Shown: piece after piece, positions 43,498 through 52,351 of the stretch
How the letters are laid out: every line of letters starts with the position of its first letter
Position numbering within the stretch: position 1 is the stretch's first letter
Assembly: GCF_900105725.1 (NCBI RefSeq)
Contig: NZ_FNLM01000034.1
Location: 1,736,001-1,800,000, forward strand
Origin: Gordonia westfalica
GTDB lineage: Bacteria; Actinomycetota; Actinomycetes; Mycobacteriales; Mycobacteriaceae
Length of the DNA stretch: 64,000 nt
Direction of reading: 5' to 3'
The notes under the pieces: generated by a model
The model's database searches: none
What the model was told of the DNA's origin: nothing
What the model saw: only the letters and a program-made list of their open reading frames with translations
Position numbers and translations under genes: made by a program

Positions 43498-44040
43498 ATG
43501 AGCGCACCGGAAACCAGCGGCGATCGCGACAGCGACGCCGTGGACCTGGAGAAGGATGCCGTCGAGGCAGATCTGCAGGCCGCCGAAGAGGACGTCACGG
43601 TCGAGGTCGAGGCCACGGAGGAGGACGCAACCGTGGAGATCGCCCCCGGGGAGACCAGCGCCGAGATCGACGTCGAAGACGTTGCTCCCGAGGAAGCCGT
43701 CGCCGAAGACGAGGCTGCTCCGGTCGAGGAAGCCCCGGCAACCGAAGAAGCTACGGCCGAAGAGGCAACCGCCGAGGAGTCCGCAGAGGAAGAGATCGCC
43801 GACGCCGCGGACCTGGAGGGTCTGCACGTCTCGTCGCGCGTGCGGGTCACGCTGGAGGACGGCACGACCCGTGAGGGTGAGATCGTCGACGACTTCGCCG
43901 ACCTCGCTCCGGGCGACCAGACCGTCGAGGCGCGGATTGACGATGATCACATCGCTCGGCTGCGACGCTGGGCGATCTCGACCGACGACCACGACATCGT
44001 CTTCGCCGACGACGACGCCGTCGAACTGATCTCGGTCTGA
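43498..44040 (+). CDS. Acidic two-part protein of unknown function
   Basis: A 180-residue protein. Residues 1-105 are extremely acidic, repeating E/A/P/T (for example EEATAEEATAEESAEEEIAD), and must be disordered. Residues about 106-180 form a small beta-rich domain (LHVSSRVRVTLEDGTTREGE, then a strand-rich acidic end). GGAAGGA lies nine bases before the ATG. A TATGAT box at 43408-43413 may be the -10 element. There is no signal peptide. It is not recognised; the compact domain could bind a protein or RNA partner and the tail may act as an acidic handle. Confidence 0.65.
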   Translation: MSAPETSGDRDSDAVDLEKDAVEADLQAAEEDVTVEVEATEEDATVEIAPGETSAEIDVEDVAPEEAVAEDEAAPVEEAPATEEATAEEATAEESAEEEIADAADLEGLHVSSRVRVTLEDGTTREGEIVDDFADLAPGDQTVEARIDDDHIARLRRWAISTDDHDIVFADDDAVELISV

Positions 44041-44102
44041 CCCGACCCCGGATTTCATAGACGAAATGTGCGCCATGTGCGCACGATTTCTACGAATTGT
44101 GG

Positions 44103-44184
<82 letters not shown>

Positions 44185-44281
44185 CCGGTGCGTCCCCGGC
44201 GTGAATCCGGGCTTCGCACTGTAACCGCGACCACCCTACCGGCCGCGTTTTGATCATCCCAGGCCAGGTACCTTGAAAAGT

Positions 44282-44710
44282 ATGTCCTCGTCCTCTCGTC
44301 GCACGCATCGGCCGGCGCTCGTGGTGCTGACCGTGATCACCGCGGTGGCGTGTCTGGCCCTCGCCTGGTGGCAGTGGTCGCGTTTCGAGTCGTCCTCCGG
44401 CTCCGGCCAGAACCTCGGTTACGCGCTGCAGTGGCCCGCCTTCGCCGCGGCAGTGATCTACGCCTATCGCCGCTTCGTGGTCCTCGAGAGCGAACCCGAA
44501 GAAGCCCGACAGGCCGCCGCGGACGCCCGCGCCGCGGCCCAGATACCCGAGGGAATCCTCCCGGAGCGTCCGACGACGCCGAGTGCCTCGTCTCTGGTCA
44601 CCGACCCTGATCCCGTCAAGGACGCCGCACTCATCGAGTACAACCGCTATCTGGCCGAGCTCAGGTCGGCCGACACCCCCGACGCCCCGTCATCGAAAGG
44701 CCCGCAGTGA
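44282..44710 (+). CDS. Membrane-anchored protein, LprD (Rv1343c) homologue
   Basis: A 142-residue protein. The N-terminus has a membrane helix (LVVLTVITAVACLALAWWQW) that includes a cysteine in ITAVACLA, but not a clean lipobox. NLGYALQWPAFAAAVIYAYR is the conserved block of the Rv1343c (LprD) family and forms a second helix. The C-terminus is charged. The stop overlaps the DUF3817 start, and the pair matches Rv1343c-Rv1342c. Function is unknown. Confidence 0.8.
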   Translation: MSSSSRRTHRPALVVLTVITAVACLALAWWQWSRFESSSGSGQNLGYALQWPAFAAAVIYAYRRFVVLESEPEEARQAAADARAAAQIPEGILPERPTTPSASSLVTDPDPVKDAALIEYNRYLAELRSADTPDAPSSKGPQ

Positions 44711-45057
44711 CCGACACCGCATCCACCGCTTCAGCTCCCACCGCTCCGGTGGAGAAGGTCCGTGGGGCCCTGTTGAGGTACCGCGTCCTGGCCTGGATCA
44801 CGGGTGTCTGGCTGTTGCTGCTCGTGGCCGAGTTGATCCTGGCGTACGGCTTCGACAACAAGGCACTCGACTTCGTGCCGATCGTCCACGGCTGGGTCTA
44901 CTTCGTCTACCTGATCATGGCGGTCGACCTGGCCATCAAGGTGCGCTGGCCCGCGGGCAAGACGATCATCACCGCGATCGCCGGCACCATCCCGTTCCTG
45001 TCGTTCTGGTTCGAGCACAAGCGCACCCAGGAAGTGAAGACCCAGTTCAACCTCTGA
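44707..45057 (+). CDS. DUF3817 membrane protein (Rv1342c homologue)
   Basis: A 116-residue membrane protein with three helices: YRVLAWITGVWLLLLVAELI, IVHGWVYFVYLIMAVDLAIK and TIITAIAGTIPFLSFWFEHK. The DUF3817 pattern (HGxxY.vYl...d, and the terminal PFLsFwxe) is clear. Function is unknown. In M. tuberculosis the next gene is rdgB; here about 5 kb of insertion sequences and repeats lies between. Confidence 0.88.
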   Translation: MTDTASTASAPTAPVEKVRGALLRYRVLAWITGVWLLLLVAELILAYGFDNKALDFVPIVHGWVYFVYLIMAVDLAIKVRWPAGKTIITAIAGTIPFLSFWFEHKRTQEVKTQFNL

Positions 45058-45065
45058 GCCACCCG

Positions 45066-45189
45066 CTCGCTGACGAGTCCACCCGCCCTGGCCGACCCAC
45101 CACTCGCTGACGAGTCCACCCGCCCGGGCCGACCCCCTCGCTCCCTCACGAGTCCACCCGCCCGGGCCGACCCACCCCCGCTCCCTGAG
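45066..45189. repeat. Tandem repeats of about 37 bp, three copies
   Basis: CGAGTCCACCCGCCC(T/G)GGCCGACC recurs with starts near 45074, 45111 and 45149, period 37-38 bases, directly after the DUF3817 stop. Each unit contains CTCGCTG/CTCGCTC before it. The last unit runs into the target site of the IS1380 element. Similar G/C-rich short repeats occur on the other side of the insertion cluster. Confidence 0.75.
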
Positions 45190-45230
45190 CCTGGATCCGT
45201 GGAGGGGTGTGGGGTGTCGGTGACATAAAA

Positions 45231-45296
45231 GTGCCCTCTGAGCTGGGATGATTGGTGGTGTTGAGACACAAAACATCCCAGCTCAGAAGGCACTTT
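45231..45296 (+). promoter_or_regulatory. Hairpin in the leader of the IS1380 transposase gene
   Basis: GTGCCCTCTGAGCTGGGATG (45231-45250) pairs with CATCCCAGCTCAGAAGGCAC (45274-45293) with one mismatch and a loop of about 23 bases, ending six bases before the GTG start. It may limit translation or block transcripts entering from outside, a known way for IS elements to stay quiet. Confidence 0.6.
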
Positions 45297-45298
45297 CA

Positions 45299-46687
45299 GT
45301 GAAAGTATCACACAGCTTCTCGGCCACGTCCGCACTCTTTGACGACGACAATCTCGTGTCGCATGCCGGGCTGGTACCGGTGATGGAATTGGCGCGCTCG
45401 ACCGGGGTGGCCGCGCTGCTGGCCAAACGGGTCGATCTGGGCACCACCCGGGTCGCCTCAGCCGGAGCCAACTTGGAAGCGAAACTGCTGACCGTGATCG
45501 CCGGGTTATGTTGCGGCGCGGACAGTATCGACGACCTCGGCATCGTCCGCAGCGGCGGGCACCGACGCTTGTTCGACCGCGTGTACGCCCCGGCCACGAT
45601 CGGACAAACCCTTCGTGAGTTCACTCCCGGGCATGCCCGACAACTCAACGCCGTGATGACCCGCTCCCTGCCGGCGATGTGCGCCCGGGCAGGGTTGTTG
45701 CCCACTAACGGTGCCCGAGTGTTCGTCGATATCGATTCCCTGCTGCGTCCGGTCTATGGCTATCAGAAGACCGGCGCCTCCTACGGACACGCCAAGATCG
45801 CCGGACGTGAACTGCTGCGTCGGGGTCTGTCGCCGCTGATCGCCACCCTCAGCGCACCCGAGTACCCACCGGTGATCGCTAACGCCTGGCTGCGCGCCGG
45901 CCGCGCCGCCTCCGGTGCCGGGGCCGCAACGATGATCGCGCAAACCATCGCCACCGCCCGGCGTTGCGGGGCCGCCGGTGAGATCACCGTGCGCGCTGAT
46001 GCGGCCTACGGATCAGCTGAGGTGATGGCTACCTGCCAACGCCTGGGAGCCACGTTCTCGCTGGTCCTACGGACCAACACCGCGATCACCCGCGCGATCT
46101 CAGCCATCGGCGAGGATGCCTGGACCCCAGTGGTCTATCCCGGGGCGGTCACCGACCCCGACACCGGCGCGTTGATCTCTGATGCCGAAGTCGCCGAAAC
46201 CACCTACACGGTCAGACCACTCTCGTCACACCCGATCACCGCCCGACTCATCGTGCGGCGAGTCAAAGCACACCACCCTGCCGACACCGACACCCTGATG
46301 CCGGCATGGCGGTATCACTCGTTTTTCACCAACACCACCGACGACACCATCACCGCCGACATCAATCACCGCGCCCACGCCGTCATCGAGACCGTGTTCG
46401 CCGACCTCATCGACGGACCACTGGCCCATCTACCCTCCGGCGTCTTCGGCGCCAACGCCGCCTGGCTGGCCCTGACCGCCATCAGCCACAACCTCATGCG
46501 CACCCTCGCCGCGCTCACCAGCTCGGCCAGACTGCGCGCCGCGCGCGGAGCGACACTACGACGCACCCTGGTCGCCGTACCCGCCCGACTGGCCCGACCA
46601 GCACGAACACCCATCCTGCACCTACCCCGACACTGGCCCTGGCACCACGCATTCACCACCCTGTGGACCGCGGTGAACACCCCCTGA
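45299..46687 (+). CDS. IS1380-family DDE transposase
   Basis: A 462-residue transposase starting at GTG 45299 (VKVSHSFSATSALFDDDNLV). An upstream GTG-less frame extension to 45248 would run through the hairpin. It has the DDE layout of the family: VFVDIDSLLRPVYGYQKTGA, then VRADAAYGSAEVMATCQRLG and HAVIETVFADLIDGPLAHLP. N-terminal helices carry an IAGLCCGADSIDDL segment typical of IS1380 proteins. No stops or shifts are seen. It is complete between the element's terminal repeats. Confidence 0.9.
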   Translation: MKVSHSFSATSALFDDDNLVSHAGLVPVMELARSTGVAALLAKRVDLGTTRVASAGANLEAKLLTVIAGLCCGADSIDDLGIVRSGGHRRLFDRVYAPATIGQTLREFTPGHARQLNAVMTRSLPAMCARAGLLPTNGARVFVDIDSLLRPVYGYQKTGASYGHAKIAGRELLRRGLSPLIATLSAPEYPPVIANAWLRAGRAASGAGAATMIAQTIATARRCGAAGEITVRADAAYGSAEVMATCQRLGATFSLVLRTNTAITRAISAIGEDAWTPVVYPGAVTDPDTGALISDAEVAETTYTVRPLSSHPITARLIVRRVKAHHPADTDTLMPAWRYHSFFTNTTDDTITADINHRAHAVIETVFADLIDGPLAHLPSGVFGANAAWLALTAISHNLMRTLAALTSSARLRAARGATLRRTLVAVPARLARPARTPILHLPRHWPWHHAFTTLWTAVNTP

Positions 46688-46829
46688 CCCCACCCCAACA
46701 CATCCACCCACCACCAGGAACCCCAGTGAAAAAGCTGACAAAGATCAGCGAATACCCCACGCCCACAACCTGATCAACCACAGAAGCAGCCCAAACTACA
46801 CCTCCCGACAACCCGTCCACGGATCCAGG

Positions 46830-46919
46830 CTGAGGTGCGAGCGAAGCGAGCCACGAAGGGCTGGCGACGTCGGCTCACCAGCCCTTCGTGGCTCGTCGCT
46901 AACGCTCCTCGCACCTCAG
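46830..46919. repeat. Long inverted repeat with 18-bp perfect inner stem
   Basis: CTGAGGTGCGAG (46830-46841) pairs with CTCGCACCTCAG (46908-46919), and inside them CGAGCCACGAAGGGCTGG (46847-46864) pairs perfectly with CCAGCCCTTCGTGGCTCG (46878-46895) around a 13-base loop. The structure starts at the IS1380 target duplication, so the IS landed on the edge of a pre-existing palindrome. It resembles a repetitive extragenic palindrome or a two-way terminator. Confidence 0.8.
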
Positions 46920-47206
46920 GGAGCGGGAATCGTGCCGCTCCTCGCACCTCAGTACCCGCGGCCGGCGGGCCGGCCGTCGTGGTTGAGGAAGGTTCGTGCT
47001 GGTCACCACGGGTGGGCTGGGGTGATAGTGGAGGGGTGGAGTGCGGTGACCTCGGATACTCCTTTGTGCCGGTGAGCCAGTACCTCAGTGTGAGGCGCGG
47101 GGCCTGCCACGGGAATCGTGGATTGTTGCTGCGAGCACGCGGATCAGACTCTGAGAGCGGTCCAGCCCCGTCCGCACCCCACTCCGATCGCTGAGAGGAG
47201 TTGGCG
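46920..47206 (+). ncRNA. 5' non-coding region of the IS110 element, bridge RNA candidate
   Basis: About 290 bases without a gene precede the IS110 ATG. They contain several hairpins: TCACC (47000) with GGTGA, CCTCA (47083-47087) with TGAGG (47091-47095), and CCACG (47107-47111) with CGTGG (47117-47121). In IS110-group elements, the non-coding end upstream of the transposase encodes the bridge RNA that pairs with donor and target DNA. Presence of such an RNA here is inferred from family knowledge only. The left boundary of the element is not defined. Confidence 0.35.
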
Positions 47207-47221
47207 ATGGACATCCTCCAT

Positions 47222-48743
47222 CCCCGCTGCGCGAGCTTGTCAAGATGTCTGTGTAAGAACGTGACTCCTGATTTTCTTGTGGTCCGTGGGTTTAGCCGAG
47301 GTGGGGTTCTATCCGGTCGGGGTATGCCAGGGCGAGTTGGCCGAGGGCTTGCTTCCAGTTGGTGACGACCTGTCCCTCGACGAGCCGTCCCGGTGCTCTG
47401 CGCGTAGCGGCTGGCTTGCCGCGTTCCTTCTCACGTTGTCTGGCTCGTTTGTCCTCGATGTCGCAGATCGCCAGCCACAGCAGTTTGCGGACCGCGACGT
47501 CGTTGGGGAAATGCCCGCGGTTCTTGATGACCTTGCGCAGCTGGTAGTTCAGCGACTCGATCGAGTTGGTGGTGTAGATGACTTTGCGCAGCTCGGGCGG
47601 GAACGCCAGGAACGGGATGAACCGATCCCACGCGCGGTCGAAAGCCAAGGCCGCACTCGGATATTTGACCCCTAGTTCCGAGTCGCGGAAGGCTTCCCAC
47701 TCGCGGCGCGCGGTCTCGGCGTCGGGGGCGGTGTAGATCGGTTTGATCGCCCGGGCGACGTCCTTGCGGTCTTTGTAGTTCACGAACCGCATCGAGTTAC
47801 GGATCAGATGCACCACGCAGGTTTGCACGGTGGCCAGCGGCCAGGTCGCCTCGATCGCTTCGGGGAATCCGGTGAGCCCGTCACAGCACACGATCAGCAC
47901 GTCCTTGACGCCGCGATTGGCCAGATTCGCACACACCCCGGCCCAGAACTTGGCGCCTTCTTCGGCCTGTATCCAGATTCCCAGCACATGCTTGACCCCG
48001 CCCATGTCGACGCCAATAGCAATGTGGGCGTGCTTATTTCGGACATGGGAACCGTCCTTGACCTTCACCACCAAAGCGTCGAGGTAGATGACGGGATACA
48101 ACGGCTCCAACGGCCGGTTCTGCCATTCATCGACCGCGTCGAGGACCTCGTCGCAGATCTTCGAGATCGTCTCGTGAGACAGATCGGTACCGATCGTGGA
48201 GGCCAAATGGTGTTGGATGTCGCGCAACGTCATGCGGCCGGCATACAGCGAGATGATGATGTCATCGAGGCCGCCGAGGCGGCGCGAGCCCTTCGGCACC
48301 AGCCGCGGGGTGAACGTCCCATCACGGTCACGAGGAATGTTCAGCTCGACCGGCCCGGCCTCCGAGGCCACCGTTTTCGGGCTCGACCCGTTACGGGCGT
48401 TGGGCAACTCCCGCCCGGCCGGATCGCCCTTGGCATAGCCGAGGTGATCGGTCAGCTCGGCCTTCAGACCGCGTTCGAGGGCCAGTTTGATCAGACCTGG
48501 GATCAACCCGCCCTCACCGGTGATCTGGACCTGGCCGGTATCGATCTGAGCGAGCAGCTCATCGACCATGCCCGAGGCCTGTAATGCCTCGGCGACTTCC
48601 GCGGTCGAGCGCGGCTCGGCCAGTTCAGGCAACTGCTCGTCGTCGTGGCCCTGCTGCTTGTCGTCTAACGCCATGCTCATAGATCTTCCTCTCACTGATG
48701 AGCACTGGACTTACACAGACCATCTGACACCCCCCGCTGCGCG
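47222..48743 (-). mobile_element. IS256-type insertion sequence nested in the IS110 transposase
   Basis: CCCCGCTGCGCG stands on both sides (47222-47233 and 48732-48743); eight or nine of these bases are the target duplication and the rest coincidence. The ends are imperfect inverted repeats: TTGTCAAGATGTCTGTGTAAG on the left and, read inward, TGTCAGATGGTCTGTGTAAG on the right. The body is about 1.5 kb and holds one transposase on the minus strand. Removing it with one duplicate restores the IS110 frame exactly, so the order of events is clear. Confidence 0.88.
47292..48680 (-). CDS. IS256-family (mutator-type) transposase
   Basis: A 462-residue transposase. Start at ATG 48680 (MSMALDDKQQG), because AGAGGAAG lies just upstream; the ATG at 48695 contains that site. 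DDE residues are recognisable: YPVIYLDALVVKVKDGSHVR (first Asp), VLIVCCDGLTGFPEAIEATW (second Asp, in the mutator signature block with WPLATVQTCVVHLIRNSMRF), and TTNSIESLNYQLRKVIKNRG (glutamate). The N-terminal region includes LTDHLGYAKGDPAGRELPNA, typical of IS256. Full length without stops; probably active. Confidence 0.92.
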   Translation of the reverse strand: MSMALDDKQQGHDDEQLPELAEPRSTAEVAEALQASGMVDELLAQIDTGQVQITGEGGLIPGLIKLALERGLKAELTDHLGYAKGDPAGRELPNARNGSSPKTVASEAGPVELNIPRDRDGTFTPRLVPKGSRRLGGLDDIIISLYAGRMTLRDIQHHLASTIGTDLSHETISKICDEVLDAVDEWQNRPLEPLYPVIYLDALVVKVKDGSHVRNKHAHIAIGVDMGGVKHVLGIWIQAEEGAKFWAGVCANLANRGVKDVLIVCCDGLTGFPEAIEATWPLATVQTCVVHLIRNSMRFVNYKDRKDVARAIKPIYTAPDAETARREWEAFRDSELGVKYPSAALAFDRAWDRFIPFLAFPPELRKVIYTTNSIESLNYQLRKVIKNRGHFPNDVAVRKLLWLAICDIEDKRARQREKERGKPAATRRAPGRLVEGQVVTNWKQALGQLALAYPDRIEPHLG

Positions 48744-49977
48744 GGTCTCGACGTCTCCAAAACCGATGCCAAAGTGTGTGTGCGACTGAGCAGTCCGGAT
48801 CGCAAACCGGTCCAGGAGATCACCACCTGGTCATCGATGAGTCGCGACATCCTGCGCTTGCGCGACTATCTGACCGAGGAACAAGTCACCTGTGTGGTCA
48901 TGGAAGCCACCGGCGACTACTGGAAACCGTTCTACTACGTCCTCGAAGACGCCCCGTTCGAGGTGATGCTGGTCAATGCCCACGACGCCAAGAACCTGCC
49001 CGGCCGCAAAACCGATGTTTCCGATGCCGCCTGGCTGGCCCAGTTGGCTGCCCACGGTTTGCTGCGGGCGTCGTTCGTTCCCCCCGAACCGATCCGCCGA
49101 CTGCGCGACCTCACCCGTACCCGTACCGCGATCACCCGCGAACGCAGCCGTGAGATCCAACGGTTGGAGAAAGTCCTCGAAGACGCCGGCATCAAACTAT
49201 CGGTCGTCGTTTCCGACATCACCGGAGTCTCGGCCCGCCGAATGCTACGGGCACTGGCCACGGGGCAACGCGACCCAGATGTGCTGGCCGAAATGTCGGT
49301 GAAACTGCTGCGCCGCAAAATCCCCGCCCTCACCCAGGCACTACAAGGCCGCTTCACCGAGCACCACGCATTCCTGGTGACCCTGCATCTGGATTTCATC
49401 GATCAGCACACCATCCAGATCGATACCCTCACCGCACGCATCGAGGAAGTGATGGCGCCCTTTCAGGCCGCCCGCGACCTGCTCGTCTCCATTCCCGGGA
49501 TCTCCACCACGACCGCCGATGTGATCATCGCCGAAACCGGGGCGGACATGACCCAGTTCCCCACACCCGGACACCTGGCCTCCTGGGCCGGGGTGTGCCC
49601 GGGCCATCACCAATCAGCCGGACGCACCAAAAACGCCAAAACCCGGCCCGGTAACCGTCATCTCAAAGGCGCCCTCGGGGCTGCGGCCCTATCGATCGCC
49701 AACCACCGAGGAACCTTCCTCAACGCCAAGTACGGCCATCTCATGCGCCATCGCGGTAAGCCCAAAGCCATCGTCGCCATCGAACACAGCCTGCTCACGA
49801 TCATCTGGAACATGCTCACCGACAACACCAGCTACCGAGAACCCGGACCCGACTACCACCAACGCAGCCACCCCGAACGCACCCGCAACCAAGCCATCCG
49901 GCAACTCCAGCAACTCGGCTTTACCGTCACCCTCACCCCGAACGAGGCAGCCTAGCAACGCCCCTCACCTAAACCTT

Positions 49978-50062
49978 CGGATCAGGGAGCGAGAATCGTG
50001 CCGCTTCTCTCGGATCAGCCAGCGAGAGTGGTGTCGCTTCTTTCGGATCAGGCAGCGAGGCG
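49978..50062. repeat. 33-bp tandem repeats, 2.6 copies
   Basis: Two 33-base units (49978-50010 and 50011-50043) start with CGGATCAG and contain AGCGAGA, GTG and CGCTTCT; a third partial unit follows to 50062, the end of rdgB. A related stretch, CAGGGAGCGGGAATCGTGCC, occurs at about 46917 on the far side of the nested IS110/IS256. The repeat array therefore seems to have been split by the IS110 insertion. Confidence 0.8.
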
Positions 50063-50680
50063 TCAGGAGCCCGCGAGCTCCCGGAGCGCGGGCACCAGCT
50101 GCGCCAGGGCCTTGCCGCGGTGGCTCAGTGAGTCCTTCTCCTCCGGGGTGAGTTCGGCCGACGAGCGGCCGGCCGCGAGTTCGTCGTCGGGCGCGAACAG
50201 CGGGTCGTAGCCGAAGCCGTTCGGGCCTCGCTCGGCACGCAGCACCGTCCCGCGCCACTCCCCGCGCACGACCGTCTCGGTTCCGTCCGGCAGAACCAGC
50301 GCGCACGCCGACACGAATGCCGCGCCGCGCCGCTCGTCGGGGGTGTCCGACAGCTGGGCCAGCAGGAGCGCGTTGTTCGCCGGGTCGTTGCCGTGTGCAC
50401 CCGACCACCGCGCCGACAGCACACCGGGCATCCCGTTCAGTGCGTCCACGGAGATCCCGGAATCATCAGCGAGACAGGGCAATCCAGTGGCACGCGTCCC
50501 TGAGCGCGCCTTGATCAGCGCGTTGTCCTCGAAGGTCGCACCATCCTCGGGCTCCTCCGGGAACTCGGGTACGGCGTCGAGGCCGACGATCTCCAGTCCG
50601 GTGATCCCCGCGGCGTCGACGACGCGCTGCAGTTCGGCGAGCTTCTTGCGGTTACGGCTCGCGAGCAGGACCTTCGACAT
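50063..50680 (-). CDS. rdgB: Non-canonical purine NTP pyrophosphatase (RdgB/HAM1)
   Basis: A 205-residue enzyme that hydrolyses dITP, XTP and ITP to the monophosphates, keeping damaged purines out of DNA and RNA. Family motifs are LLASRNRKKLAELQ, the catalytic EPEDGATFEDNALIKAR and CLADDSGISVDALNGMPGVL, SARWSGAHGND, and FGYDPLFAPDD with SHRGKAL at the end. The ATG overlaps the rph stop by one base (TGATG). Orthologue of Rv1341. Confidence 0.95.
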   Translation of the reverse strand: MSKVLLASRNRKKLAELQRVVDAAGITGLEIVGLDAVPEFPEEPEDGATFEDNALIKARSGTRATGLPCLADDSGISVDALNGMPGVLSARWSGAHGNDPANNALLLAQLSDTPDERRGAAFVSACALVLPDGTETVVRGEWRGTVLRAERGPNGFGYDPLFAPDDELAAGRSSAELTPEEKDSLSHRGKALAQLVPALRELAGS

Positions 50681-51435
50681 CAGGCGTTGCCCGGCAGCTG
50701 ACCCGGGTACGGCTCGGCGAGCACGGCACGCTGCGCCTCGAAGAGCTTCTCGGTACCGACCGCGGCGACGTCGAGGAGGGCGTTGAGCGTCGACCGTGCG
50801 AAGGTCGCACCCTCACCGGTGCCCTGCACCTCGACGAGGGTTCCGGCGTCGGTGGCGACGACGTTCATGTCGACCTCGGCGCGCGAGTCCTCCTCATAGG
50901 GAAGGTCCAGGCGCACCCGGCCGTCGACGACGCCGACGCTCACCGCGGCGATCGCGCACGAAAGCGGTTGGGGGTCGGACAGTTTGCCGGCCGCCCGGAG
51001 GTAGGTCACGGCATCGGCGAGGGCCACGTAGGCGCCGGTGATCGCGGCGGTGCGGGTGCCGCCGTCGGCCTGCAGGACGTCGCAGTCGAGGGCGATGGTG
51101 TTCTCCCCCAGCGCGGCGAGGTCGATGCACGCCCGCAGGGACCGGCCGACGAGTCGGCTGATCTCATGGGTCCGGCCACCGATCGAACCCTTGACCGATT
51201 CGCGCCTGTTCCGCTCGTGCGTCGCCGCCGGGAGCATCGAGTACTCGGCGGTCAGCCAGCCCAGGCCCGATCCGCGGCGCCACGGCGGCACGCCCTCGGT
51301 CACGCTCGCGGTGCACATCACCCGGGTCTGTCCGAACTCCACCAGCACCGATCCCGCCGGATGGCTGGTGAAGCCGCGGGTGAAGGAGATGGGACGCAGT
51401 TCGTCGTCGGCTCGGCCGTCAGCTCGTGTGGTCAC
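50680..51435 (-). CDS. rph: Ribonuclease PH
   Basis: A 251-residue phosphate-dependent exoribonuclease that trims tRNA 3' ends. [40 protein letters not shown] and IGRSLRA-like [20 protein letters not shown] are typical, as is [20 protein letters not shown] with the catalytic Asp region. It forms a hexameric ring. The start is a GTG at 51435 ([15 protein letters not shown]), with GGAG only two bases away, so initiation may be weak; no ATG is available. The operon continues into rdgB. Orthologue of Rv1340. Confidence 0.95.
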   Translation of the reverse strand: MTTRADGRADDELRPISFTRGFTSHPAGSVLVEFGQTRVMCTASVTEGVPPWRRGSGLGWLTAEYSMLPAATHERNRRESVKGSIGGRTHEISRLVGRSLRACIDLAALGENTIALDCDVLQADGGTRTAAITGAYVALADAVTYLRAAGKLSDPQPLSCAIAAVSVGVVDGRVRLDLPYEEDSRAEVDMNVVATDAGTLVEVQGTGEGATFARSTLNALLDVAAVGTEKLFEAQRAVLAEPYPGQLPGNA

Positions 51436-51506
51436 GGCTCCAACTGTAACGATCGTGGTCGGGCGCCCGGTGACCCACTCGACGTGACCCGCTCGGGCAG
51501 AGCCCG

Positions 51507-52271
51507 CTAGGCCAGCTCGATGATCTGTCCCTGTCTCACGAGATCGACCGGCCCGGAGAATGTACTGCGCGCCTCGGCGAGGATCTCCGCCGAGTCCGTC
51601 CACGGCGCGACGTGGGTGATCGCGAGAGCACGCGCGTTCGCCTTGGTCGCGGCCTCGCCCGCCTCGATCCCCGACATGTGCAGGTCCGGCGGACGTTCCG
51701 ACGGCGCGTGGGTCCACGACGCCTCGCACAGGAAGAGATCCGCGTCGGCGGCGAGGTCGATGAGTTCGTCGCAGGGAGCGGTGTCACCGCTGTAGGCGAT
51801 GACCTGCCCCTCGGGACCGGTGATGCGCAGCCCGAAGGTCGACGGCGGGTGGTTGACGTTGACCGCCTTGATCCGCATGCCCCCGAGAGTCACCTCGAGA
51901 CCGTCGCACCATTCCCGGACGTCGAAGGTGTCGGAGATGTCGTCGACCTGTCCGGGATACTCCGACGAGCCGTGACCGATCCGCAGCGCGGTCCCGGGCG
52001 GTCCGTAGAGCGGTGCACGTTCCGTCGCCGCCGAGGGCGCGTATCGCCGCCACACCAGCATCGCGGGCAGATCCATGCAGTGATCGGCATGGAGGTGGCT
52101 GAGCACCACCGAGACCCCGCAAGGATCCGTGACCCGTTGAAGCTCGCCGAAGACACCCGGCCCGCAATCCACCAGGACCGGCTGTTCGCCGGGGACAGAG
52201 AGCAGGTAGCCGGAGCACGCCGCCCCCGGTCCGCCCACACTGCCCGAACATCCGAGGACCGTGAGACGCAT
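51507..52271 (-). CDS. Metallo-beta-lactamase-fold cyclic nucleotide phosphodiesterase (Rv1339 homologue)
   Basis: A 254-residue metallohydrolase. The metal site is [20 protein letters not shown] (HxHxDH), with further ligands in [20 protein letters not shown] and ITHVAP. Rv1339 in M. tuberculosis hydrolyses cyclic AMP and affects antibiotic tolerance, and this protein's position next to murI and rph is the same. RNase Z-like activity was the older annotation. The gene stands 71 bases ahead of rph and 80 behind murI. Confidence 0.88.
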   Translation of the reverse strand: MRLTVLGCSGSVGGPGAACSGYLLSVPGEQPVLVDCGPGVFGELQRVTDPCGVSVVLSHLHADHCMDLPAMLVWRRYAPSAATERAPLYGPPGTALRIGHGSSEYPGQVDDISDTFDVREWCDGLEVTLGGMRIKAVNVNHPPSTFGLRITGPEGQVIAYSGDTAPCDELIDLAADADLFLCEASWTHAPSERPPDLHMSGIEAGEAATKANARALAITHVAPWTDSAEILAEARSTFSGPVDLVRQGQIIELA

Positions 52272-52351
52272 ACGCCCTACTGTGCCATGCCCGTGCGGGA
52301 TGCTGCCGGATTACCGGGTCACAAGTGGGCGGCGAAGATTGCCCGAGTCGG

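Larger units (their letters stand above)
45190..46829 (+). mobile_element. IS1380-type insertion sequence with terminal repeats and target duplication
   Basis: The left end CCTGGATCCGTGGAGGGGT is matched, as an inverted copy, by the right end, read inward as CCTGGATCCGTGGACGGGT. The element is flanked by CTGAG on both sides (45185-45189 and 46830-46834), a 5-bp target duplication. Length is 1,640 bp with one transposase gene. Intact ends, duplication and gene mean a recent, possibly active insertion. The leader has a long hairpin (about 45231-45295) just ahead of the gene. Confidence 0.88.
47207..49955 (+). pseudogene. IS110-family DEDD transposase, interrupted by an IS256-type element
   Basis: Codons 1-9 (MDILHPRCA) lie at 47207-47233, with GAGAGGAG before the ATG. 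Codons 10 onward (GLDVSKTDAKVCVRLSSPDR) resume in frame at 48744. The joined protein is 412 residues with the RuvC-like DEDD residues (GLDVSK, VMEATGDYW, DAKNLPGRKTDVSDAAWLAQ) and the C-terminal Tnp_20 serine domain (GHLASWAGVCPGHHQSAGRT). The interruption is a 1.5-kb IS256 element. A shorter in-frame start at 48774 would lose the first catalytic aspartate, so the gene should be inactive. Confidence 0.9.

Noticed and set aside
45066..50062. CRISPR array
   Set aside because: The tandem repeats at 45066-45189 and 49978-50062 have no unique spacers between identical repeats, and no cas genes are present.
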